DNA from: Parelaphostrongylus tenuis
Lineage: Eukaryota; Nematoda; Chromadorea; Rhabditida; Metastrongylidae
Reading direction: 5' to 3'
Length of the DNA stretch: 64,000 nt
NCBI GenBank assembly: GCA_019055375.1
Contig: JAHQIW010000367.1
Location: forward strand, 1-64,000
Positions 20,501 to 31,000 of this stretch are shown here, one piece after another; position 1 is the first letter of the stretch, and every line of letters begins with the position of its first letter. Both the position numbers and the translations under genes were made by a program. Under the pieces are notes generated by a model. It worked only from the letters and a program-made list of their open reading frames with translations, was not told the origin of the DNA and did not search any database.

Positions 20501-23500
20501 TAAAAGCCAACTGACAAAAGAACCACTACTCAAATCGTATTTTTGAAAATTGGTGATTTGTTATGTCAAAGACGAAGAATTAAATTATGTCGCTCAAGAT
20601 GCTCCATACATAAGTGTCTACTTTTCCCATGGCAAATCTTCACGATGGTCTATGCTCTCATCATCATTGGGAGATCGCTTCATCTCAAACTATAATGCGC
20701 ACTAGGAGAATTATCTTCTATCAGTAAAGAAACTAACAGTTCTCTCAGGAAGCTCAGTCGGAGTAAATCTATGTCACAGCACAGACAAGGGAACTACCAA
20801 CGACCACTTTTTCATAGCATGAACATCGAAAGGATCGTTTCATATGAAAGATGTGCTGTTCTTCGAGTTTTTTCGATGGGGGAAGCCTATATTGCAACTC
20901 TGGTGAGTGAGGGGCACGAATGGAATCATGTTGTGTTCGCTAGGTTACTCAGCGGTCAACGATACTGCGAGTGGTACAGCAGATAATAGTTTGTGTCATT
21001 ATGGTTTTACAGGCACTTTATTATAGGAATTGGTTGATTATGAGATAGATACTCTATCCAGATTAGAATTTGAGAGAATTCAATATTTGCTCTTAGTTTT
21101 CCTGTTCTGAAAAATAAAAGTTACTCATCAGTGTATCACTGTAAGAAAATTAATGCCCCAAAAAGAAAGAACGTTTATGTTTTTCTCCGAAAAATTTGGT
21201 TGCAATGATTTCTCAGCTATTCACCTTAACAATTAGTTGGATTCTTGAACCTTTGTAGCTGTTTGGCAAAAAAAGATTTAGAGTTACCACAATGATATGG
21301 AATTTTTATGGGAATAGAAATGGCGTTCACTCACAATTTCCGTCCATTCGAGTTGTGCTAATGCGGTCATTTGATGATCGTTAACTTCTACACTTCTCAA
21401 CCTGCAGAAGACATTGAATCACCGTAGCCCAAAAAAGAAGGAAACCGAAAAGTTGTGAAGATATGTGTGTGATTATTGAATTGAGGAAAATCACCTCTCA
21501 ATACATTTCCTTCAACCGACAAAAAATAGCAACGGCAATGAAGCACTACTGTTTTATGTCAATTTTTTTTTTCGAAGCAGAAAGGCTAAACTCGCGCTTT
21601 CCCCATATCCGGACGTATGTTACCACTACATTACCGAGGCCATCGCTTTGCTACCACTTTTCTTCGATATAAACTATCGAAATCGTCCGCAACATCGTAA
21701 CGCTATTAAAAAGCACCAAATCAGAATTCTTATAGATTATACATATTCGATAACCTTCATCTTTACGGAAATTTATGCCAATGTGTGCTTTAAGACCAGA
21801 CGGTTAATGGTTAGTTTCTAACAACTGCGATAGTTTACATCGAATGAAAGTGGTAGCAAAGCGGTGGCCTCGGTACTGCAGTGATAGCACGCGCCCTCGG
21901 CACGAGTGAAATGCGGATTCAAACTACCGCTCGGGCCGCATGTTTTGCATATCATTACACTTCCAGATGTATAATAGGAAATCATCTTGTTGCTAGAAGA
22001 CAGTGAAACAAATAATTCCTATAGATTATGCAGCAGTATTATCGGCTTTTTTCTCTTAGACGGAGACACATGAAAGAAACGACCAATTTCGCTGGACAAG
22101 AACTTTCAATGAGAGTGTTAGTAGTCATTCAAAAGTTTAAATTTCCGGCTACTGCGTTATATGCCATTTTTTGAAAAGACCACTTTATAACGCTGTAGTT
22201 TCAAAACAAAATCATGCTTTACACCGGTCACGTTCCTTTACTTCTATTTCACTGGGAGCAGGAAAAAGGTGTGAACGTGTGGAGGGAATTCTGTAGTGTC
22301 AAAGTCATACGTTTTGTCTGAACTTCCTTTCAAAGCGGAGAAGAAACGCCAGATAAAATAACAAAATTTGCACTTCACATGTGACTCGCACCAGCGCGGT
22401 CGACTGATCGCCGTATCGAATCCATGATCAGCACACACGCAGCACGCGCCAATCACACACACCAGCCGACAATCAAATGCACCGCATGTGTAAAACTTAA
22501 CCTAATTTTTTCTCCCACATTGCAGTGATACGGTTTTCTTCAGAAAATAAGTACAGTGTTGGAATTGTCTAAGCTCACACTGTCGATTGGTCACTCAAAA
22601 TTTCAGAGAACGGCTCTATCCTGCGAGATATACACGTGTGTGAGAGACAAATGTTTTCTTTCTGCTACAGCGTTATAAAAAGGTTTCTTAAAAAAAGGCC
22701 AGGTAGCGCAGAAGCCAAAGATTTATGCTTTCAAATGACTACTAACACTCTCGTCAAAAGTTCTTGCCTAGCAAAGGGTTTTATAAAGGGGACTGTGTGT
22801 TTTTATTTTATATTTTTCAGTCGCAAAAATGTGCTTCATTCATGTTCATTTGTCTTCTCCATACAGTATCATTTTGATGCAGTTTCCTTAAATTTCAGTT
22901 TTCTACATTTGAATAGAGAAGGTCTCCTAACATTTTAAAGAATGGGATTCATCTACGAAAATAATGAAAACGAAAACCTGCAGAAGAGCGTTGTGTTGTT
23001 CCTCACCACGTAACGTTGCAGCTTTTCCGGGATCAGGTTGTGTACTGGAAATCGCCTAAAGGCAACACTCAACGAAAAGTTTACAATGGATGTGTGGCAT
23101 TACAAGTCATAGACCACACAGGTCAGGTGATGAGCATCTAAACAAAACTTCGCTGAAGATGATGGACAAACCAACAGATCTGGGAATTGTATTCAGTTAT
23201 TGCCAAGTCAGCATACTTAAGTGTTATTTCAACCTGATTCTGTTGATCAACCTGTTTGCAACAAGAGCTATATCTCTTTCTGCTCAGAGTTTTAGTAAAT
23301 ATTTGATAACACAAATCATAACAATTCCAATACTTCACCTGAAAATTAAAACACCTTCTTAGTGCGTTGCACTGGCAAAAATAAACCTTTCAACTCGAAA
23401 GACCTACTTTCTTGAAACCTCGGCATATTAATAATATAAACCTTTGAAAATGATAAGAAAAGCTTAGAAAACTAATTTTTATTTAAAGCTTCACGAGGTT

Positions 23501-26500
23501 GGTATCCTTTTCCCCAATCGAGTGTTCTTCTTTCCGGTCGATGGGTTTTCGCGTTTTTGTGGCTTGTGGCTGCTTGTGGCTGGATGCGGTCAAATATTCA
23601 TTTGTCCCCAGATAATCGAAATGAACCCACTGACTTTCCCTACTTTGTATGATAATAAGCTTGATTCGCCCAGATAGAGTGAAATGGCGTCAAGTGCCTT
23701 GCTGAACAACACGATACGCTTCAACATAAGAAGTATTGTGAAGACGATTTTATTATTTATTTTGAGCGATCCGCCGTATCATTTATTTGTGTGGATCTCG
23801 GTACTTCTACAGCATTCAATTCGTTTTCTCGCATGTATCGCTCCAAATGTCTTCGTACACTGCGCGAATTGTGTCGCCTTCTGTTTGGAAATTTCGTCTT
23901 CTTCATGAATGTCACAAAACACTCGTCTTAAAAGCTCCTTGAAATTTAATCATACTAAAGCGTGCGCAAGTAATTACATGAAAGTGTTAGAAAAGAAGAT
24001 CGACAAACACCTTGTTTTCTAATAAATCGTACCACTATCCAGTCGGTTGTCGCCCTCTTAAATGATTTTCGTCTGCTTACTAGTTGTGACTTATTTTCAC
24101 TTTACGGCTACACAAAGCTTGCTACTTGAGAGGCGAGGATTCCGAATGTTGGTGTGATGCCGAAGTGTAACCACTGCCGCGAATGTTCACATGATGTCCG
24201 GTTACAGACCCTACGAACCCGATATCAATCAAGTGAAAGCATGGTTTTACGATCTTCTTTATATTTCTGCTTCTTGAATGCATATGCATGGCCTCAGTTG
24301 CTTATAAGTCATCTTTTTTCAAACCAACGGCACATTGTTGATTTTTTACGTTTTAATCTTAAATCATAACTGATCCATTGAATCGTTTCATTTATTGATA
24401 GTTTCTAATTCGAATCAAAAACACCAAGGGATTACTAAGTTAAAGTTAGAGAAGAAATTTCATGTTGTTACAAAGTTTGTCAGCCACCTGACAATTCTCA
24501 TATGATAAAGAATCGTCTTGGAACCACCTATGGCGAACATTCGGCGTCACAAAACGCCACCTCCATACAATGAGATTACGGGAGGTTTTCCGCACATTCT
24601 TATGTATCCATGTCAGCGCGGATTCCTAGATTGGCCTTGACCGCGCTCGATCACAAGGCAATTACATTTCAGAGGATGGCATAGGAAAACTGACTTTGCA
24701 CTCATCGCTGCAAGAACTTAGTATCCCCACTTGTTGAAAATTATAAAGTGCTCTAACTAAACATCTACGCTGACGATATTGTGATGACGCTAAAGTCTCT
24801 GGTTTTTAAAAAAAAAGAACATTTATACTGAGCAAGACAAACTAAGCGAACTCACATCAGCGAATTTGCCCGCATATTTCCGAAATGATTTCGAAGCGTG
24901 TTGCATAGCATCGAGTCTATTGTTGGTTTTATCAGCGAAGCCAGCGCAGCTATTCCCTGAAATGTAGTTTCATACCTTTTCGGACTTCATACTATAATGT
25001 TAGTATACAGAATATCTACATGATAATGACACACTCTGTCAGCAATCCAGTGGCCTGGAACGGAGGTCGTCAGGTCGATACCGACTAGATGACAGTCGCC
25101 CAATGAAAACGCTGTCTCGTCAGCGTGAAGGCGAAAATCGGGCGCGATAAAGCTGAATTTTCAGCAGTTCTCCAATTACTTAGCAATGGCTACAGAAAAC
25201 ACTCGTACTAAGACAAAACATAGTGATTTCAACCATGACTTCAGCTTAACTATGATCTATGCCGATTTGTTCTCTCTAGATCAACTCTATTGACGGATGA
25301 TTGCTAGCGGCTATCGCAAAGGTTGCCTGCCGCGCGAGAAATCAAAGCGGTCTCCAATGGGTTAAAATACACCTGAGCATAAGGCAGAACAAGGGCCTCA
25401 ATGGTGCATTATAGAGCTTAGTGAGCGCTCGGAAAAGATAAACGCGGGTTCGTAGCCGACTTACGTTCGAAATTTCGCTCGTATCTTAGCGGTTTTATAA
25501 TTAAACTAGCAACTAATTATTTGCCTCCATGGCAGAAATGAAAACGGACAGTAAGAGATTTTGAAATATCTACGGCAAAAGAAAAGGATAAACATCTTGT
25601 TCTATTGATGGAGAAAAGTATAAACACCTTCCGCAGAAAAAAAAAAATAAGAAATGCAGACCTTTAACTGACCTGCAAACTAACATCTACTGTCTGTTCG
25701 CCTGGACCAAGAGGCCAGAACACTTCGGAGATATTTCCATGTGAAAAGAGAGAAAAGCTGCGAAAAAAACTGAAGATTTACTTCTACGAAAATTGAGCCA
25801 TAGGAAAGAGATTTGAAGTTATGAGAAACCTGTCAACGATCATATGAAGAGAATCATGATGAAAAATGACGGATAGGTTTTTGTAACTCAACTGATTCAG
25901 GAGATCAATATGAACCAACGATCCCAGTGAAGGAGATTCTTGTGTTTTCACAATTATCTGAAGAGGGAAACATTTTTAGACTACAAACATACGAGAATAA
26001 TCTACACATTCCCCTATTATGACTTTTAACTTTTTAAGCTGAATAGTCAGTTAGTTAATAGTTAGCTACTTTTCAGATCTTTTTTTTTTGCTCCTCCAAC
26101 TTTTCCTAATTCTCGCTTTGAATTGTCCAATTTGTACGCTAATTCCCTATCTAAAATCGAATTTCTTTGTCTGGCACGCTCATTGTGAATGTAGCCGTGA
26201 CTGTTCAAGGTTAGGATGTCGTTGTACCTTAACAGATTTCAACGTTGTTCACTATAGAACAACAACTAAAGGACATTACCTTCTTTACACCTCAGAAAAT
26301 CCTCTCTCGGATTTTTTCCAATAAAGAGAATATTACTGCAATTTCTTAACGTATACTTGGAATGGAGCGAAAGCTTCAGAGTTTATTGTGCTGCCTCTCC
26401 TAATTTACGTCAAATGTTTTCTCGGCAGTAACTACAGATTGTTGACTGCCTTCAGTATAACCACTTTGACGACCTCAAAATAGACAGGAATGTAAGGGAA

Positions 26501-27795
26501 ATGGTAATCGCCGCTGTGAAACGAGAGAGCGAATAACATCAGATGGTGATAGGAAAAGCATCGTTTTCCGAAACATTTTGATAAAGCTCGTCCAAGATTT
26601 GGTTTGTTGCGAGATATGTGATTTGTTTATTATTCTCGCTCGTATGGCAATCCCAAATCGACGATAATTTGCCTCGTTTTATTGGATCCTCTCCGGGAGA
26701 TGGAAGGTGAAAGGTCCATTGTTCGATACCGATTTCTAGGACTCATTCCAATTTTATCTACCGTTGAAGATCTGCGTATAGTGCCGCGGGTATCGATTCG
26801 ATGGCCAAGAAACTGGTTTCATCCGTTGGGTCGAAGTCAAACCCCAACATTCCAATCGTGAGGATTTGATGCACTATCGATTGATGCAAAATGAACCGAA
26901 CATCACCAAAGTCTCAATATCATCTCAAAATGGCTAACAGATGTATCTCGAATGTTCCTCGAAGAGTGCAGCTTTCAGTTCAAAGCATTTCGTTCTGTTT
27001 TTTCTATCCTTTATGTCAAATAAGTGAGCTACAAGCGCTTTAATCAGTCGAACTCTTGAAGAAGCATCTACATGGTGACTTAGAAAAATAAGTACAACAT
27101 TGAAAAGGCAAAAAAAGCAAGAGAAAGCTCAAAATGAATCAATCGGAAAACGGATCACAGTCGAGATAAAAACCATCCATTTGTGGGACTACGCTTTCAC
27201 TATGCGACTGGTTTGTAGTCAGTGATTTCCGTCGATTTTCTTTCTTATAGTCCATACTATTTACTAGTTAAGTGATTCTGACTACACACTGGCATGCCTT
27301 GACACATCCGTATTCTATCACAGTACCAGGAGAAAATCGAAAAAGAAAACAGTCACCTAGAACTTGTCAAGAGTTAAATTCTCGCATAAAATACTATGAT
27401 GACTTTGAAAACCATAGGAAATCGTGACCCAATTTTTCCAAGAGAACTTTTCATGAATTTAATAATCGCGGCCAACCACTTTCGCAAGGACAAATCAGCG
27501 TAGGCCTAATCAGTGGCATAATGGGCTGAATTATAGAAGCAGTTTTTCGAAAGAAAAATTTAGCAAAATGTGTCCGGAATATAAAAATTCTGAGAGGGGT
27601 TAGCTAACCTCTATTTTCTATACATCAACGTTCAAGCAATGAGGAATACTGTACCTCTGCTACTCTCGGGTTTTGCAGCACTTTAGCGGCAACGTGTCGG
27701 AAAAGCTGTGAGGCTGCTGCATCGCCAAAGGTTGCCCCTAGATCTGAGCATCGAAGCTGAACTACGATAGCGAGCAGTACACATGCTTTGAGCAT
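17532..27795 (-). CDS. Multi-exon secreted protein, possibly divergent TULIP/BPI-fold
   Basis: The ATG at 27795 opens a signal peptide (MLKACVLLAIVVQLRCS). Exons read from splice sites and phase are 27795-27655, 25957-25830, 25757-25673, 23055-22978, 21401-21335, 19697-19569, 18779-18709, 18392 to about 18290, and 17641-17532. Phases agree except at 25673/23055, where an exon is missing, and 18290/17641, where the donor is unclear. Distinct segments include 'GNISEVFWPLGPGEQTVDVS', 'NDNDLVTIWLEDGIINELLE' and 'TTLCTECYFQVNV'. The last exons align loosely with the second BPI domain of the neighbouring gene: a Cys, then an alternating 'VYLRVVNPNRN...' strand region. The family call is an inference. 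If J does not splice on, the frame stops at 18284. The gene is head to head with the BPI gene, and its introns hold SINEs and a TIR element. Confidence 0.5.
17985..18250 (-). repeat. tRNA-derived SINE (family A), intronic
   Basis: The tail 'cggcgttgatcaattc' (17991) is followed by the body ('gtggcttgcgatggcctacc', 'gtgtggtatcaatttactga'). The tRNA head near 18245 is degraded. In the current model it lies between exons of the minus-strand secreted-protein gene. Confidence 0.65.
20083..20142. repeat. TA/TATATACA microsatellite
   Basis: About 60 bp of alternating purine-pyrimidine, mostly TA with AC interruptions. It is intronic. Confidence 0.85.
21868..21975 (+). repeat. tRNA-like SINE, intronic
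   Basis: A-box-like 'ctcggtactgcagtgatagc', degraded B box GATTCAAACTA, then the family tail 'gcatgttttgcatatcat'. Confidence 0.5.
22044..22805. mobile_element. Non-autonomous TIR element (family T), copy 1
   Basis: The left end has 'cgctggacaagaactttc' and 'gagagtgttagtagtcattc', and the right end (22725-22795) has their reverse complement: a terminal inverted repeat of at least 70 bp. The termini resemble copies at 40955-43030 and 49122-50003. No transposase is encoded. It lies in an intron of the minus-strand secreted-protein gene. Confidence 0.65.
23750..23910. repeat. Fragment of dispersed repeat R3
   Basis: 'gtgtggatctcggtacttct' followed by 'aattcgttttctcg' matches 44520-44560 in order. 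Partial copy, intronic. Confidence 0.45.
24560..24840 (+). pseudogene. Possible reverse-transcriptase fragment with a YADD box
   Basis: Near 24760 the plus strand reads 'NIYADDIVMTLKS', which fits the catalytic YADD box of non-LTR reverse transcriptases. The flanking frames are broken and I cannot extend the similarity firmly, so a chance match remains possible. Confidence 0.3.
25395..25490 (+). repeat. Degraded tRNA-like SINE head
   Basis: 'tcaatggtgcattatagagc' as A-box region and GGTTCGTAGCC as B box, with normal spacing. Diverged and intronic. Confidence 0.4.
25975..27650. other. First intron of the minus-strand gene, with unassigned plus-strand frames
   Basis: Plus-strand frames at 26088-26324 ('CECSRDCSRLGCRC') and about 26440-26540 ('IVDCLQYNHFDDLKIDRNV') look locally coding-like. 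They lie inside what I model as the first intron and have no recognised family. They may be relics of an element. Confidence 0.3.
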
Positions 27796-28017
27796 GTTGG
27801 TATTAACGTCAAGTCAGTAATGTAACTCCATCGATTGTGTACAGCGACTAGGACAGAATCAGTGTGATTGATGAAGAATGACGAACAAGTAGATGAGAAT
27901 AACCAGTAGCGGTTGAACGGGTGAGCGAGTGACGATGATTGCCGTCGAACCACGAAAACAGGGCGGTGACTGTGGGGCGGGGTGCTCCCCATCTTCGGTG
28001 CGTTCACATCTGCTGAG
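27796..28017. promoter_or_regulatory. Short bidirectional intergenic region between two secreted-protein genes
   Basis: Only 222 bp separates the two divergent ATGs (27795 minus, 28018 plus), so both promoters must overlap or lie within this stretch unless upstream non-coding exons exist. The right part is unusually G-rich ('gtggggcggggtgctcccc', a near-palindrome). The plus-strand ATG is directly preceded by 'ctgctgag', so an AG lies immediately upstream, as in a trans-splice acceptor. Confidence 0.5.
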
Positions 28018-31000
28018 ATGCGCACAGGCTTTGTCGCTCTCGACGTCTTCTATGTCGTCGTCGTTGTCGCCAACCTCATTCAGCTAGTGTTCAGCCGGCA
28101 GGACTTCCATCCGCTTCTCGAGGCTTCACCAAACCTGCCCGGAGTACGCCTTAGACTGTTCCCGTCTGGGATTGCCTACCTCTCCAAGGTACTTGCACGT
28201 TGTAGCGGATCTACCAAATACTATTCTCTTTATTCGCTTTCTTTATCCAATGACTTCACATTGTGTTAACAGAAAGTGTAATAGTAAACTGATCCACATA
28301 GGGTGCTTTCCTTATTTTATCTTCATCAAAAGATCGCTTCTTCGCGCCTCGCTCAAGGTTGTGCCTTCCACGACTCACTCCAATTCGAAGCAATTCATGT
28401 TAAAAATTATAACGAACTTGGAACATAAAAACGTGGAAATTTCCAAAGTACAAACTTTCTTTCGTGACAGAACGGAATCACAGAGAAGTTCCCTAGGCAT
28501 TACACTTTATGACAATCACTTCCAGGCTCCGAGAAGAGCTTGTGTGATGTTGAAATTTATTGGAAAATTCAACTATTTGATATCAGTCCTTACAGTGAAA
28601 TTGAAAATTTCAAATTATAGGTTGCTTCAAATGTCTTAGCCGAGCAGATACCACGAATTTTTATTCCCGACGTTGAACATCGCCTTCCTAGAGATCAAGG
28701 AGTCATCTATATCACACGGATGAAAATATCAAGGTTAAAATTTTTTATCATCTTCAGTGAAGCGTAAAATCATTGACTGTGAATTGCTCTGCTTTGTGCC
28801 ATCTCAACGATCTTTTTTGTCCTGGCCCTTCATGTATTTAGCTCATGCATTTTCTCACGTTTTCAAAAGTTATTCAACTTTCAATTCCTAAAAAGGTATC
28901 TCATGTGCACTTTTATCTTTCGTATCGCTTCATTTCTTGATGAGTTTTATGTGGGGGAAAAAATAAGTGATAGTATGAGTCAGTGCACCAGTAATTTTGG
29001 CCGTAAACGACCGACATTTCACTTCTAAGTTTTTTTTTTGTTTTGAAGGTTTTGCGGGTACTCAGTTCAAATAGCGTTATGGCTACACAAGTGGGACAAA
29101 CTGAAATCACTTATGTTCTGCCATCAATGATAATTGTGCACAATTCCTTTGATCTTCGATGTTACTTTACTACTCTTAATAAAAAACACATTTATAATAG
29201 ATTTCTCAAGGATGAGCGAAATCGTCTGAAACTACTGTTCATCGTTTTTTGAAACAAATAAATTATACACAATGGAGATAAAGGCATTCAGAAGTTGCTC
29301 GCTTGTAAAAAGTCCACATCTTGTCTTTGTGTTCCATCGCATTTGTGTTTCCCTTTCAAGAATCGTGATCCAACGGAAACTCCCGCTATGGAAACCAAAC
29401 TTACAAAGAAAACGGGGACTTTTTCTTTGGTTGTTGAAAACATTGCAGCGACGATCACTATCTACTATCTTCTGACTCCAGCGGAACACACATACACACA
29501 CACATACACAGACATCTATCCCGTTCCAATCTAGTTTCGCCAACTGCATTTCCTATCTTAAAGATGGCTATATCGCCGCCTACAGCTACTGCCAACTGGA
29601 AATTCCTGCCGATACATATTATTTTTGCCTGATTTTTTCTTAATTCACTTAGCGCGGTCTCGTTGGCGAGAATCGCACTGGTGTTTTTCCTCTCATCGAC
29701 AAATGTGAAGTTCAAAGAGGGAAGTTCCAGAAGTTATCGAAGAGCTCTCAAGTACGCCATAGACGGGCGGGTTTTGGTACAATGTTTCTTTAATCTTTCA
29801 ATCTATAACACAAAGAGACTAATTTTAGAGTGTACTCAGAACAGGGCTCAATAAGATTTTCTCTGTTCAAGGAGTGCAGCAAACGACCAACCGCCTAAGG
29901 TGTTTAGTAGTTTTCTCATGGGGCGAAAGTCTGTTATGCATGTGCTGAACCTGTTCCCGTACCTATACTAAGTGAGATTACGTGGAAAAATTTGAAGGAA
30001 TAGAGTAATTTTGAGAATCTTTAGAGAAACTGATTAATTACTATTCTGCTTTGTTCACACGTTTAGGTGAAAAATGCTACTATTCCCAAATAAATGCTTT
30101 TCAAGTAATATCATTGAAATTAAAGCTGAACTCACAATGATATGATACTTTGGGTGAATCTGATAGGTGAATTCATAGACTGGGAACGACTTAGAACAAA
30201 TCGTATGAAAACGGCTTAGGTCAGGTGTTTTTCATCCGCTCAAGCATTGGAATCTGGGGTTGTTCTTCATTCTGTTTTTTCAGTGCTATTGAGATCATGG
30301 TTTTTGCCACGCAAGTAATATATCCCTTCCAGTCATATCCACTTAGAAAACTACGTTTTACTCTCTTTGAGAGCTTTTTGAAAATGTGTCATATCAAATG
30401 TATTTGCGAACTATTGCACCCTTTTCAAGCATCACAATAGATTATATGGAAGAATGTGTAGTTTTGATAATAATATGACTTGTTTTGAGCTGATAGGTCT
30501 GGAAAAAATTTCGTCCCATTAAGAATCATCAGTAGCACCCTCACTCGGTTCCGTCGATCCTTTGAGGCTAAATAATCCTCTGAAGCAATCGCGCCGAGTA
30601 AAAAATAGTCACCCCAAGTCACCCCCATGGTATTACCTGACGATGTGGTGACCGGGTGTCGAGCTTGTGGCTTTTATAATGAATCATACCTCTGCTATCG
30701 ACCGCTCTTTTCCAGATCCGCTTTGAACGAAATAATCTGTTAAGAATATGACTTGTTTAGAGCCGATAGGTCAAGTGCTATATAAGCGCCTATATCGTCC
30801 TATTGGGACTTATCAGTAGCACCGGGAGTAAATGTGTAGTTTTGTAAAATGTAGTGTTCTACGTGCAAATGTACGATTGAACATCCAAACACTACTATCC
30901 ATATCGACACTGTTTTGTCAAGGAATCTAAACACGGGGACTTCAGTGACGTGATCAGATCAGGTCAGCGAGAAACTCCAAAATTTCACACAAAAAAAAAC

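Noticed and set aside
21225..21258. Small minus-strand exon candidate ('YKGSRIQLIVK')
   Set aside because: It needs two leftover bases but the preceding exon ends in phase 0, and 21335 joins 19697 in frame directly.
22253..22322. In-phase exon candidate for the minus-strand gene ('SSDKTYDFDTTEFPP...')
   Set aside because: It lies inside TIR element copy 1 (22044-22805), has a poor acceptor, and the flanking exons at 23055-22978 and 21401-21335 join in phase without it.
23230..23325. Minus-strand exon candidate with four cysteines ('VKYWNCYDLCYQIF...') for the gap after 25673
   Set aside because: It starts in the right phase after a good acceptor but ends in phase 0, while the next exon at 23055 needs two leftover bases, so it does not complete the chain.
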